Shown: positions 32,351-44,444, counted from the stretch's first letter. The stretch: 64,000 bases of DNA from Mauremys mutica (GCF_020497125.1 NC_059075.1:37918003-37982002), one strand, 5' to 3'. A program made the numbers and translations. Notes: generated from the sequence alone by a model not told the origin.

Positions 32351-34924
32351 CTGCAAAAGAAGACAAAAGGCTTAACACTGCAATAAAACATCTGCATAAC
32401 AGAACAGACATAGTTTGAATCTTCCATTGTTAATGATTCTCTGACATACAGCACAATAAAATGCAAACAAATAGGGTACAGTTCCACAAGTTATATGTTC
32501 CAGATGTGCTGGAAGACTAAAATGCTTTCAGCCACCTAAAAAGTGTAGGTATCCAGAATACCTGTACCATTAATTGCTTGTATAAAATAGATGGGGTTTA
32601 CATTATTGGCTAATGTGTGCTCTGCCTGTGTGGTTCTTTTGAATAATAGCACAGCCAGATTGCTCCTTTCACAAGCTAGGGTATTAGCAGATAAGTAAAT
32701 AACAACAATCACCACAATGTTAACTAATTTATCCCAAGTAAAGTTAAAGATAAGATTCTAATATTTGTGAAGAATACCATGAAAGAAAAGATCACAAATA
32801 GACTAAGCTGTTCAAGATAAAGACTGTCTTCCTATGCGTCTGAACTACACCTAGTACAAAGGAAAGGATGAACAGTTAACCCTGAATTGCACAGAATCCT
32901 GGCAGCTGGAAAGGACCTCTAGTCACAGGTCATCTAGCCCAATGGTACATCTCAACTTAATGGCCCAGTAATTGTCCCACAGCCCACCACATCCCCAAAA
33001 CCTTTGCAGCTACCACCTCCACAGCTCTCCTGTCTCAGAGCTAAGTGCTGTTGGGGCAGGGAGGGGAGGAAGGATGAGGGAAAGGATATAGTTTCACCAT
33101 GACTGAGTTTGAAGGCAGGAGCGAACAGGGTGGTGATACGATGGGGGAGAAGTAAGGCAGCTAATTGTTCCTTCTCTACTTCTCCATGGCTCCCACTGGG
33201 TTCTAGCTACCGCAAGATTCTGCAGGTTTTGATTTTCTTCAGCTGGTGGATGGTGTACTCCAATAGACATCTCCTCATGGCCCACTTGATAGTCATTCCC
33301 CATAGGCTGAGAAACCCTGGTATAGTCCATTCCACTGTATGTGGCAGGATCTGTTTCATTACCCCTTGAGGTATAAATACATGATACAAGATGCTAAAAT
33401 TCAACTTTTATCACTATCATCTTTATTCCAAACCTTTTCCATTGGTAATAATTTTCTCACACAATATTTTGGGGCTGAAATTTTCCACGACTGATCTCAG
33501 CCCCAAAAGTGATTCTCCCTCTTAATAATTTGTTTAAAATTGGTTCAACTGGTTTTGCATTATACCAGCATGGATCTAAAATATGTTTTACCCACAGAGA
33601 GGTCTCAAACAGAAAATCTGTGACTCAAAAATGGCTAACAGTAAAAACTGCAAACTTAGCTCAATTTTAGACCTTTCCAAGATCTAAGGTTCAAACCAAG
33701 TTTGAAGAAAAGATTTTCAGTCCTTTACAATTATGAATCTTTAAAATTGTGACCCCGGAACACATCCAGTAAAATGTTTCTGTTCTTTATATAGTGTCAA
33801 TTAAGTGCTATTAGAATCAGAAAACTGACTAAGTAAAAGTGACATCTTTTACTCAACAAATGTACTCCTCATTGTCTTCTCTTCACAGAGAATAAATTAT
33901 ATTTAACATCAATTGTTTCATTTAGCAAGACTATAATATTGAGTTATGATACAATTGGCAACTCTTTAGAGAAGATGAACCCTGTGTGTTCTTGCTGAAT
34001 CTGCCTACTTTAAAAAACATTACACATTTATTTTAATAAATTCCTGCTAGACCTGCAGAACCAACATAGGTACAGAAGAGTGAGCTGGATTCAATTCCAT
34101 CTGGTTCATCATCTACAAAATTGTTTATGAAGTTCCAAATACAATTTTTCTTGATGGTAGTGATGCATGAACCAAAAAGAATATGCTCAGTTGAATATGC
34201 AGGGCCGTCAGATGGAAAAAACATCTTTTTACTTCTAACCTGAGCAAATTTTATCCAGAGTCTCTGAGAATTATGAACATGGGATCCATAGCATCACTTT
34301 TAAAAGTCACTTCTCAAAGTGGACCTTTACTTTCAAATAAAGCATCCCAGAATGCTGGCTACAACCAACAGCACCTTAGCTTAACAAGAGGAATAATTCC
34401 AGAAAAGACAGCAGACCTTGGTTTAGGACACCTGCCGCCAGAAAAACCTGAGTTAAGGACTGCTGCCATTAGAAGACATGAAACCAAACTGCTTCAGAAC
34501 ACCGTACTTACAAGTTCCATTACCCTTTTCCCTTGCTTTTTAAAAACATCTTGTACTTTTTCTGAATTAGAATGTGAATGTGGAGCAACGAGGCTGTGCA
34601 AAATAAACTCCTTGCACTAAAAATTTCACTCAGAATGTGAACTGAGGCCAAGCTGCTATTTTTATTTATTTATTTAGCGGTTTGCATGTATTCAGTTAAC
34701 ACTTTCCCTTTGTGTTTTCCATATCTCCAGCTCTTGCATTTTGTGGGCTCTGGACCAGAAGAACAGAGATACCAATGGAGGGAGACTGTTCTTGCTGGAT
34801 TGCTAGGATACTTCTTTCTGGTAATTATTTAACATCTCTCTCTAAAGTGGGAGTCTCCACTGCAGAATTGTTTGGGACTTGACTGTAGCACTGTTCTAAC
34901 CAGATCTGCAGGGCAAATACTTAC
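32351..34924. other. TSHR intron 5, largely unannotated
   Basis: This 2574-bp intron has no large recent insertion. Bases 32888-33005 (GCTGGAAAGGACCTCTAG, GGTCATCTAGCCCA) look like an old CR1 3' end on the minus strand. The open frame at 34273-34620 has no similarity I recognise and no splice context. Confidence 0.5.
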
Positions 34925-34999
34925 AGTAAAAAGTTCATATCAGCTGAATAGATTTTGGTGAGGTCAGGAAATATCATAATTCCAGTGTTGAAAATTCCT
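34925..34999 (-). CDS. TSHR: Thyrotropin receptor, exon 5 (LRR ectodomain)
   Basis: This 75-nt minus-strand exon is flanked by acceptor TCTGTTTTAG and donor GTAAGTAT. It encodes [18 protein letters not shown] then ADMNFLL, the leucine-rich repeat that follows exon 4 in the receptor; the LTK-type loop and N-T-G are typical of TSHR. Human exon 5 is also 75 nt. The exon begins with the third base of a Leu codon and ends with two bases of the next Leu codon, so it joins 4 and 6 in frame. No stop or indel is present. Confidence 0.95.
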
Positions 35000-35635
35000 C
35001 TAAAACAGAGGACAAAATAGAAAAAGAGAAAGAATTAAATTTAATGAATCACTACACGAAAAAAGATGTTATAGGTTCAGACCATTACACAGAGCTGGAT
35101 GGAACATGGTTATTTTATACTCCCCACTGATTGTCAACTCACCTATGAACTATTTGTACCCAAATTCAGGGCTATGAAGAACACATCATAAATCAGTGTG
35201 GGGTTTTAGGGAGATAATCTGCAAAGTCTTTTCCACCTCTAACTACCAAGACTTTGTGATTACACAGGTTTGAACTAAGCCACTTACTACATAGCTCCTT
35301 TCCTTTATTTGGCAGCATCAGCATTAAAAAAGTTCCATGCCATCTTCTTCCAAATCTCCATGGGAGTGTCAAGAAGCACTTTTAGCAACTGGGTAGAGTT
35401 GGGGTGCTAAGGGCACAAAGCTACTCCCACTGAAGTCAATAGGAGTGTTGTCATTGACTCCAATGGATGAATGATTAAGCTCTAATACAGCAGTAAGACT
35501 GTCAATGTCAGGAAGATGTTGAGAAAGTTAGAAAGTCTTTAAGGGGAAAGGCAAGGTGGAGATTTGGAGCAAACAGAGGGAGTGAGCTTGTGAGGGTGGA
35601 AAGAAAAAAGGTGTAGAGAAAAGGGTCAGAGAGTA
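35000..35635. other. TSHR intron 4, unannotated part
   Basis: Nothing recognised upstream of exon 5 (minus strand) except the acceptor itself. Confidence 0.45.
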
Positions 35636-35860
35636 GGAACCCTCTCCCGCACCCAAACTCCCTTCCAGAGCCTGCACCCCACAGCCCCTCCTGAACACAA
35701 ACCCCCTGCCCCAGACCAAATTCCCCTCCCACACTCCAAATCCCTCAGCCCCACCCCCAGCCCAGAACCTGCACCCCCTCCCGCACTCCAACCCTCTGCC
35801 CAGCCCGGTGAAAGTGAGTGAAGGTGGGGGAGAGCAAGCAACAGAGGTTTGTATTCATTC
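35636..35860. repeat. C-rich degenerate minisatellite with GGTGAAAGTGAGTGA flank
   Basis: There are four or so degenerate units of about 40-50 bp built from CTCCCGCACYCCAA, CCTCYGCCCCAG and AGAACCTGCACCCC. They then run into GGTGAAAGTGAGTGAAGGTGGG. The C-rich strand explains the long open frames on the minus strand, which are not genes. Confidence 0.65.
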
Positions 35861-36750
35861 CCCATCAAAATGCTTTGTTTCAAAGCTTCCCCGTGTCTTT
35901 AGTTAATGTCACTTGGTGTCCCCAGCTAACATCCTTAATGAGTAGTTAGTACGGTATTTATTTTTGCATGTGTTTTTTAACTTCTCCCTCCTATTATTTG
36001 TCATTTGTCTTCTGAGAGTGAGAGCTCTGAAGGGCTCACTATGTCTGAAGATCACCTAACCCATTGTAGGCACTACAAAGAATGAAACAACAAGGCAGCC
36101 TTTCATTATCCAAGGAGGCCCTAGGAAAGAATCTTTGATCTTTAAACTGCACACACTCTCCCCTTACCCAGCCTATGGAAGGAAAAATATGTCCTACATG
36201 TTTTCTTTGCCTGAATTATGTAAACTGCTCCAGATAATAAGCTGGAGACAATAAGAACTCTGCCATTCATTGTGGCTAAGATTTGTTGTTCAAGTTCTGC
36301 TAAGAAGGAAAGAGATCTAGTCTTCCAGGTCTGCCCCAACTTTACAGAAATGCAGTTATTCACTTTAGCACTGATCCCTTTGAGAGAGAAAGTAACTCAA
36401 GAAAACACTACTCTGAGCTTAAAAGTGACCTGCAATGGAGACAAAATTGTATTTGTGTCCATTTTTATAGCTTTATGGTATATAAACAAAGGCTGGAAAT
36501 TCATGGTCCCTGCCTTCCTTTGCCCCCAAGCTCCTGCTCAAGATCACAGATCTACCTTGCTTCTTTTTTTTTTTTGTGAAGACTCTATGGACAAATGGAG
36601 AACTCCAGACCCATTTCTGTCATAGAACTTACAGCAAATTGAGGCCTAATGATTAACTTGTCAGCTGTAGTTAATGTGCATTATTATATGTAAACATATA
36701 TATAATTAAAGTAAAAACTGTACATATTTCTGTTGTATCTGTATTGTATC

Positions 36751-37290
36751 TGTAACAGTGGGCTGGAGAGACTAGGGCCAAACCAACCCTGATTACAGAA
36801 TGAGATCTGAGGGGAATCAGGCAATTCCCTATAAAAAATGGAAGGTGGCTGCAGTAAAGGGGGGTCCCAAGTCATGCTGATGGACTCTAGCAGGAGGAAA
36901 GAAGATGACTCCTGTAGGATAATTACACCAGGGAGTTTGGAGGATAAAGCCCAGTAAGCAGGAAGCCCCTAGGGAGTAAGAAACCTGACTGTGTTTGGGA
37001 CTGGATATCAGAGCCTCAGTGAGGGAGAGCTGGGAGATCAGATAGGGATGGAAGAAGAGCCCTGAGGGTGAAAGAAAATGCCAGAGTTAAGTATGGACTT
37101 TCTTTGTGTTGTTGGACTTCCGTTTGGGACTCTGGGTTATTGTAAACTGGTGCTGGCATTAAACTGGTGCCAGAAGGGGTAGTGTTAACAAAAGAAAACC
37201 TCTGTGAGTTCTTAAATAGCCCTAAAGAAAGTAAAAATCAGAGGTGAAGAACTTAGAGAGGTACCCCTGGCCAGCAGGGGGTGCTTAGTA
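36751..37290 (+). repeat. LTR-like segment
   Basis: It starts TGTAACAGTGGGCTGG, has a TATA-like CCCTATAAAAAATGG at about 36828-36842, and continues through a G-rich region to CCAGCAGGGGGTG. Composition and layout resemble a Gypsy LTR. I found no second copy in the window and the 3' edge is uncertain. Confidence 0.35.
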
Positions 37291-37382
37291 AGCAGCAGTC
37301 TTTTTTACAGTATCCCTCTTCTCAATCTTTCCTACAGATTCTGTGGCAACACACTTCCTTTGCTTCACCAGGTTCAGCATTT

Positions 37383-37398
37383 CCCCCCCCCCCCCCCC
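37383..37398. repeat. Poly-C run (16 C)
   Basis: An uninterrupted run of 16 C. Its length is prone to sequencing and assembly error. Confidence 0.9.
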
Positions 37399-37777
37399 GA
37401 TAGTGGGGGTGCCTGGCATAAGTCAGTCTCACTCTGGATAGTTTTTATTCCTCACTCAAGTTTTATTTTTAAATATTTTACAAGGTGGGCCTCAGGGTAG
37501 GCCCAAGAAGTACTCTTCAGCCAAACAAAGAAACAAATTCATAACACAGATTCATAACACTTCTCGGGAGTGTGGCCTTGTTATGCTGCCTTCAGGGTGC
37601 CAGTCCTTCCCCAAACAGGCATTTGGCTTGATTGCTTCCCCTATAGGCAGGAGAGCAGCCTTCCACCCTGGAGAAATTTTTTTTCCTGCTGCAGCTTGTC
37701 TCTTCTCTCTTCCCCCATCTCCCTCACCAGAAGAGGTGTTTTTAAAGGTCACAGGCAGCCCTTAATTGGATTCACAC

Positions 37778-38180
37778 ATAGGTGCCGACGCTGTGGATGC
37801 TCCAAAGCCGGAGCACCCATGGGGCAAAAATGGTGGGTGCTGAGCACCCACTGGCAGCCCCCTTATCAGCTATCCCCCACCCTCCAGTGTCTCCCGCCCA
37901 CCCACAGGTCCCATGAATCAGCACTTCCCCTGCTCTCCCCATGCCTTCCACATGCTGCAATCAGTTGTTTCACGGCATGTAGGAGGCTGGGGAGGGAGGA
38001 GCAAGGACGTGGTGGAAGGGGATGGAACTGGGCAGGAAGAGGCGGGGCGCGAGTGGAGTAGGAGCGGGAAGAGGTGGGGCGGGGAGGCATGTAGGTGGGG
38101 CCTTGGAGAAAGGGGTGGAGTGGGGGCGAGGCCTGGGGAAGAGCCATTGGTCAAGCACCCCCCGACACTTTGGAAAGTCC
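37778..38180. mobile_element. GC-rich repeat element with ATAGGTGCCGAC end
   Basis: It starts CATAGGTGCCGACGCTGTGG, followed by GGAGCACCCATGGGG. After a C/G-rich middle with an inverted CATGTAGGAGGC region it ends ACTTTGGAAAGTCCATG. The right end inversely resembles the left. The left end recurs at 25827-25893. It is a turtle-type nonautonomous element; class not certain. The open frames inside are composition artefacts. Confidence 0.55.
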
Positions 38181-38468
38181 ATGCCCATGCACATGTCCTT
38201 AGTTGAGGTAACCCCTTTTCAGCTCATGGGAGGAAAAGGGCCTTTACCATTCTGTCACAATTCCTAGAAGGGACCATTTTAATAATCTACATAACACAGC
38301 CCACAAAATTTCACTCAGTAATTCATATCCAATAATTGTGGTGCTATATTTTACTTCATTGATATTACTGAAAGTATAGAACAAGCAGCAAATAAAAGGA
38401 ATAAAAAGTCCAAACTAAGTTCCCTACCCCTCCTTCGTGGCACCTTTAAAACACTTTTGCAAATACCT

Positions 38469-38496
38469 CTCCCCCCGCCCACCCCCCCCCCCCCCG
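38469..38496. repeat. C-rich simple repeat
   Basis: Nearly pure C run, broken by G and A at two or three places. Confidence 0.85.
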
Positions 38497-38987
38497 TAGG
38501 TTTCTGGATGAGATGTCAAATCGAGGTCCTGATTAAGTGTGGGTATCTACCCCTTTCAGCAAGAGCAGCCCAAGTTTATTCTGGTGTAATTACTGTAATG
38601 AAAAAAGTAAATATGAAAAATGAATACATTTATTGTAATGAATAATGTACCAAAGAATTAGCTATCCAGGTTCTGGGATGAGGGCTGGACTTTTGAGGCT
38701 AATGAGATCCAGAGTCTTGGCCTAATTCTAGCCTGACCCAACCTCCTACTCCAGAAACAGGACCAAAAAGGCATAAGGCATTCCTGGGACTCCCTGATAA
38801 AACAGCTTGCAGCTCTTTTCTTGCTTGAAGAGCTTATAACTGGCCTTAGTTTAGTTCAATGCTTACATTAAAAGAAAACGGAATAAATTTTCCATCCAGC
38901 TCTGAAGGGAAAAAGAAATTGTTACACTGTAGTAGGACAACATCTACACAGAGAATAATCTCTGAAGTTTAAGTGCCCAGTACTTAC

Positions 38988-39062
38988 AGGTATTTTAACA
39001 GTGGGAGGATCTTAAAGGCATCTGGATCTATGTAATGTAGATTTCTAGCATTGCGAATTTCT
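38988..39062 (-). CDS. TSHR: Thyrotropin receptor, exon 4 (LRR ectodomain)
   Basis: This 75-nt minus-strand exon lies between acceptor TTTTTTAACAG and donor GTAAGTAC. It encodes EIRNARNLHYIDPDAF, then KILPLLKYL, matching the TSHR repeat that carries E-I-R-N and I-D-P-D-A. At the position of the human N-L-T glycosylation sequon the sequence is N-L-H, so that site is absent here. The exon begins with the third base of an Ile codon from exon 3 and ends with two bases of Leu completed by exon 5. Human exon 4 is also 75 nt. Confidence 0.95.
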
Positions 39063-40190
39063 CTGTTAAAAAATAGATACAAATTAGCATATTAGCAAAA
39101 ATAATTATGTTCACATTTTAAATTTAAAATAAACAAAACAGCATAACACTAAAGTGAACTTTCAGAGAAACATAACTCCTGTGCTCAGCTCTTGCACTGG
39201 ACTGGATCCCAGTAATACAACAAATTGACATCACTCAATGGAGGTGAGCATGTTTGGTGTGCACTGTTACATTGCAGCAGCATCATCTGGACAGATTTGG
39301 TTTTGGACACTAATAAGCATAAGTAATGAGGAGAAAGCCCAGGGCTTTGGCTTGTTTGTATGCACACACTGATTTTATCAGGAAAAGTCAATAAAGCTAT
39401 TGAAATGTGTTTAAGGTTGAATGCAAGTAATGTTCAAAATCAAAGGCAGCTTGGGAGGAGGTTTGCGTGTCTTGGAGGGTTGGGTAATGGACTGAAATTT
39501 TTAGTTTTGGATATGGAGAAAAAAAGAGAAAACAAAGATTATAAAATAGGATTTCATTTCATGCGGGGCCATTTTAGGGGCCTGTGAGTGCCAAAGTTTC
39601 TTTTGTTAACACTCTCAATTAGTTTCCACCTTCTCATTTAAATTTAGTAAATATAATAATAAAAAATAATCTATAGAAAATGTAAAACATGTGAGTTAAT
39701 AAGTATGCAGGAGGAACCACCTCCACTGGGGCAGGACTGGAAGTTTGGACACGATCATTCTATTTTTGGTTCTGTCTGTGACATGCTGTGGCATCCTGCA
39801 AAGTTACTTAAACCTTCATGCTGTAGTTTACTCCCAGTAAACTGCGAATAAATACTACTACAAAAAACAATGTAGCATTTGTTTTCATATTCAAAGCGCT
39901 TTACAAAAATTAAGCCTCATAATCTCTCATGCTGTTACTACCTACATCATAATGTAAGAAAGATAGGGTATAAAATACAATTAGTTAAGCAACTGCTTAA
40001 CTGATTACCTGTTCCACCTTTCTCTGGGCTCTTTTAATTTTGATTGATTAACTAAAGAAAAGGACTTGAGTTGAATTTAGTCTTAAAGTTTTATTAAATA
40101 TCCTAACAACAGCAACTAAGTGTGTAGGATATAAGACAAAAATAGTATTGGACTATGATTTGGCAAACAGACTAGGAAATTGATTGATAT
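39063..40190. other. TSHR intron 3, with MIR-like remnant
   Basis: Bases 39750-39960 (TCTGTCTGTGACATGCTG, CAAAGTTACTTAAACCTTC, CAAAGCGCTTTACAAA) look like an old MIR/L2-type SINE on the plus strand. Nothing else is recognised. Confidence 0.45.
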
Positions 40191-40194
40191 ACCC

Positions 40195-40360
40195 ATTCAT
40201 TGATATACATTGCAAGGCCAGAAGGGACCATTGTGATGACCTAATCTGATCTCCTGTATAACAGGCCACAAAACTTCCCCCGAAATATTTCCTAGAGCAT
40301 ATCTTTTAGAAAAACATCCAATCTTGATTTAAAATATGTCAAATTTTCAGAATCAAATCA
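40195..40360 (-). mobile_element. CR1 LINE 3' end fragment
   Basis: The plus strand reads GGCCAGAAGGGACCATTGTG, ACCTAATCTGATCTCCTG, AACAGGCCACA and AAAAACATCCAATCTTG, the reverse complement of a CR1 3' region. Confidence 0.75.
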
Positions 40361-40796
40361 CATAGCTACAACAGAAAATAAAACTTATACCTAATCAGTA
40401 TCTTGGGAAGGTATCTTTGTTTAGAGTTTTGACTAAGAGTCCTCGAGAATAGGGCCTCACTTGTGCTAACTGGTTATTAACACATTAGACGAGGGAGGTG
40501 GGGATCCAAAACTAAAGCATAAGACAATTCAGTCACTTACATGCCAATTCACCAAGGTCGTCTTCTCAATGGATCTATAGTAGCCCACCCTTTTTAACCT
40601 ATTTCCCCACAAATTATATTAGACCCAGGATCTAACACTCCTAAAAAAAACTTCAAAAACAGACTCCAATGAGAAACTGCAGAATTGGAATTAATTTGCA
40701 AACTGCACACCATTAAATTAGGTTTGAATAAAGACTGGGAGTGGATGGGTCATTACACAACGTAAAAACTATTTTCCCATGCTAATTTTCCCCCCC

Positions 40797-41068
40797 ACTG
40801 TTACTCACACTTTCTTGTCAACTGTTGGAAATGGGCCATCCTGATTATCACTACAAAAGTTTTTTTCCTCCTGCTGATAATAGCCCACCTTAATTGATTA
40901 CTCTTGTTATAGCTGGTATGGCAACACCCATTTTTTCATGTTCTCTGTGTATATATATCTTCCTACTGTATTTTCCACTGCATGCATCCAATGAAGTGGG
41001 TTTTAGCCCATGAAAGCTTATGCTCAAATAAATGTATTAGTCTCTAAGGTGCCACAAGTACTCATTCT
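40797..41068 (+). mobile_element. Penelope-type repeat with hammerhead-like motif
   Basis: The segment runs from TCACACTTTCTTGTCAACTG, through GATAATAGCCCACC and ATATATATCTTCCTACTG, to the hammerhead-like part and then TTAGTCTCTAAGGTGCCAC. The last part recurs near 46206-46290 and 56436-56495. Assignment to Penelope-like elements rests on the hammerhead-like fold, not on coding sequence. Confidence 0.5.
40988..41025 (+). ncRNA. Decayed hammerhead-like ribozyme motif
   Basis: CCAATGA-A, stem GTGGG/CCCAT with a short loop, GAAA, mini-stem GC-TTAT-GC, then TC. The layout matches a type I hammerhead with a very short stem III. The CUGANGA box reads CCAATGA and there is an extra A before stem II, so activity is unlikely in this copy. 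Confidence 0.4.
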
Positions 41069-41705
41069 TTTTCCTAAATATCTGACATTTATGACAGACT
41101 GTACAGTTGATTGCAGTTCAAGAAGCTTGTACACTTGGTCTGTTTTATGTTTTTATGCACCTAGAACTTGAACCTAGACACCATGATAGATACAAGGACA
41201 CACACTAACTCTGTGACAATCTTTAAAGCACATACACAAGATGTACATTTCCTTACTAATTAGGAACCTAGTTTCAGGAAATGGTCAATTGATTGATTTG
41301 GGTAATCACAGAAGAGAAACTCTGTGTTATTTATCACCAGATCTGAGGGCCTGAGTCATTTTTGCCCCACCCTGACCAAGGGCTCGGGCTTATTACTGCT
41401 GTTGTACTGATATTGCTCAGTCCCTGCCCGAGGGCCTGAGCGCCTGACTCATTGTTGCCCTGCTCTGACCTAGGGCCCCAGCATAACTGTACTTATTTCT
41501 GCCTCCACAAGAGCCCCCAGGGAAGACTTCCATGGCCAAACTAATTCCCCAATATATCAACAGTGTGTAGTGAGGCGGTGTGGTTCCCCGCCACCCTGGA
41601 GAGAGACACGCCCCGGCTAACCTCTCTACAGGTACCCATTACAGTAGCATGAACTCCCTCTGCTGCCATCGCTGTTGGTGCTGCTATAAAGGGCCCAGCC
41701 GACCC
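41069..41705. other. TSHR intron 3, uncertain LTR-like part
   Basis: Bases 41335-41500 contain two similar GAGGGCCTGAG...CTGACTCATT-type passages (near 41345 and 41431), and 41563 onward (GTAGTGAGGCGGTGTGG) resembles an LTR edge. I could not define an element. Confidence 0.3.
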
Positions 41706-41850
41706 CCAGGGTATGTCCATATTGCAATTAAAAACCCACAACTGACCCATGCCAGCTGACTTGGGCTGGGGCTGAGGGGCTATTTAACTCTGATGTAGAT
41801 GTTTGGGCTCAGGCTGGAGCCCAAGCTCTGGAACCCCACAGCGCCTACAC
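41706..41850. mobile_element. Half of a palindromic MITE
   Basis: GGGTATGTCCATATTGCAAT, TAAAAACCCACAACTG, GCCAGCTGACTTGGGCTGG and GGAGCCCAAGCTCTGG correspond to the left arm of a known-looking turtle palindromic repeat. The right arm is missing. Confidence 0.5.
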
Positions 41851-41920
41851 CTTTCCAGGCTCTAAAAGAATCTGATTGTGATATCACTAGAAAAAACATA
41901 TCCACACGAGGGTGGAAAGC

Positions 41921-43440
41921 TCATATTGCTGCCAGGTGAACCTTGATAAGGAAACTGCTAAGCCTTGTCTCAGGTGCAGCAGATAGTCTAGTATATACTG
42001 GATGGACGAGTGCATTGCCAAGACTCCAATCTGACAAACCCAGACATAGAACTGCTTCTGTTTTGACAGGTAGGCAGCCCTGGAGAAGAGCTTTCTGCTT
42101 CTTGGTAAGATCTGGTGAACTTACTCTGAGCAAGCTTGCTCTCTGGGATTTAGCCTTTGAGCTTCTAGACCATTAGATGAAGGAACTGCACGTTTGGGTG
42201 GAGCAGATGACGTAGTTTTGGGGGATCAAATTCAGGTGCAACGGGAATGAGACTGGAGTAGCTAATGAGAGATCCAGTAGAGTGGAGAACCAATGTTGGT
42301 GGGGCCATGCTGGGGCTATTAATATAGCCCAGGTGTGATCCAGCATGATCTTTAGTAACAGTCTGTGAAAAAGTGGGATTGGGGGGAAAAGCAAAGTAAA
42401 ACTTTGCTGTCCAGGGTAGCAGGAAGGCATCTGTGATGTAGCCTGGACTGTGGCATTCCAGGGAGCAGAACTGGTGACAATTTCTTTTGGACTTGTTTGC
42501 AAATAGGTCTATTTGGGGAATCCCCCACTGCTGGATTGGCACCACTTGGCAACTCACTGAAATTAGAACCCATGAAGGTACCATGAGCACAGTGTCCAGA
42601 AGATGCTGGGTTGGTGAGTACACTGAGGCCAGCTATGTCAGGAGGGGCCTGAGATGCAGCCTCATGTGCTGTACTACATATGTGCACACGGTCATGTGGC
42701 CCAGGAGCTTCAGACAGCTTCAGGTTGTTGTGATTGCATGAATCTTGAAGTCTGTCATGAGAGATTGAATAGACTGGAATGTTGACTCTGAAAGGAATGC
42801 TCTGGCCTGGACAGTCCAACACAGCCTTATAAACGCTATCCTCTGTACATGACAAATGGTAGACTTGTCTGTATTGAACAGTAGGCCTAGAACTTTGAAA
42901 GTTGACTGAATGAACTGAACATTGGATATAACCTGAGCTTTAGACCAGCCCTTGACTAACCATCCAGGAAAGGGTAGACCTGCATTCCTAGTCTCTTCAG
43001 GAATGCTGGCATCAGGGCCATACCTTTTTGTGAACACCCCATGAACTGCAGACAGGCCAAACAGAAGCACTGTGAACTGGTAATATACGTGCTTCACTAT
43101 GAACCTGATACACATTCTGTGACCTTGGTATATCAACATATGAAAGCAGGAGGCTCTTAAATCCAGGGCAACATGAGAAGTCTCCAGGATCCAGTGAGGG
43201 AATAATGGATGCCAGGGTGACTATGCAAAATTTTATCTTTTTGAGATAGTTGTTGAGCTGATATAGGTCTAAAATAGCTCTGAGGAAATAATGGGAATAG
43301 AAGCACTTCCCTCAGATTCTGTGGAACCTCCTCTATGGCTTCCACATGAAGGAGAGATTGAACCTCTTGGACCAGAAGCTCTTCATGAGAGAAGTCCTTG
43401 AAGAGGGACAGGGAGAAAGGGGAGAAATAAACTGGAAGAT
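41921..43440 (-). mobile_element. DIRS copy 5 (RT, RNase H and start of recombinase)
   Basis: On the minus strand the order is HEELLVQEVQSLLHVEAIEE (RT N-terminus, 43390-43330), decayed palm, thumb with KVLGLLFNTDKSTI and RAFLSESTFQSIQSL (42890-42740), RNase H/linker with GIPQIDLFANKS (42520-42480) and a DAFLLPW-type stretch (about 42435), and finally SFLIKVHLAAI (41950-41921), the start of the recombinase. Terminal blocks are absent. It is truncated at both ends; a mariner-like element abuts the upstream end. Confidence 0.75.
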
Positions 43441-43940
43441 GTAAACAAAAAAGCAAATACTGTACTGTGCCTGTATTGCATCTTAAAGATAGGCACATCT
43501 GGGTTGCCTGTCCCAACACCAGAGTAACGGACTGACCAATCAACTGGACACCCTGTGAAACCGGAAGTAACCAATCCGGCAGTAGCAGAGAAAAAACAAA
43601 ACAAACAAACAAACAAAAAAGCAAATACTGTACTGTGCCTGTATTGCATCTTAAAGATAGCCACATCTGGGTTGCCTGTCCCAACTCCCGCACCCGCACA
43701 TGCAGGGCAGCCACTTAAAGCAAGATGCTGGGGCTGCTAGCTCAAGACAGCTGGAGCCAGCAGAGCAGGAGCAGTGCTGGGGTCTGCACTGCTTTCACCC
43801 CTTCCCTCCACCCCCGTCAGGAGGGGGATGCCCTGCTTTTACCCCCCACCTCTGGCTGGGAAGGGGATGCACTGTTTTTTACCACCACCTTACGGACAAC
43901 CTCCATTCCCAAGGTGTCCATAACTCTGAGGTTCTACTGT
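43441..43940. mobile_element. Mariner/Tigger-like nonautonomous element with internal duplication
   Basis: The right end is AACTCTGAGGTTCTACTG followed by TA (43938-43940), typical of Tc1/mariner. Inside are ACACCAGAGTAACGGACTG and CCGGAAGTAACCAATCC. A 70-bp block (AAAAAAGCAAATACTGTACT ... GGTTGCCTGTCCCAAC) occurs twice, at about 43447-43525 and 43616-43686. The left terminus is missing or rearranged. Confidence 0.55.
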
Positions 43941-44444
43941 ATTTTAAAGAGTAGAGAGATCATGTACATAAAAACTGGACAGTCTTCTATGAAATGGCTC
44001 CTTTTCAAAATGTTACAGTAACTTCAACCAACTTTTAAATATACTATGATAAACACCATCCAATGTTATTTTAGCACTAATACTTAAAAAACATTATATA
44101 AAGGCAGAACATAAAATAAACGCATAGCACAAAGGATGCACTTATACCTTGACTAATCTTGCACTTTGGAGAGTAATTAAACAAAAAACAACAGCTGTAA
44201 CTAGCATTAACAAATCTGAGGACTTCTGGAGGGAATTCAGGAAAACAGTCACATTTCTAAACAGCCTTCCATTAGATCACATGAAGGTGCCTAATTCTCC
44301 AGCTGTCTTGCATGTTAGTACTTTCCAAAATTCTGTGATTAAATTATATTTGTATTCCTTAGCTCTTAACTGTCTAAAAACACTATGCTAAGTACACTCT
44401 TCAGCACTAGAAAGCCCTTTTTAGTAACATTAACAGAAAGCTGT
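43941..44444. other. TSHR intron 3, unannotated
   Basis: AT-rich; nothing recognised. Confidence 0.45.

Noticed and set aside
34273..34620. A 115-codon plus-strand frame in intron 5
   Set aside because: No recognisable motif, no splice or promoter context, and antisense to TSHR.
35508..35883. Glycine-rich minus-strand frames
   Set aside because: They are translations of a C-rich minisatellite.
37570..38206. Frames of up to 163 codons on both strands
   Set aside because: They span an LTR-like flank and a GC-rich repeat; overlapping frames on both strands indicate base composition, not a gene.
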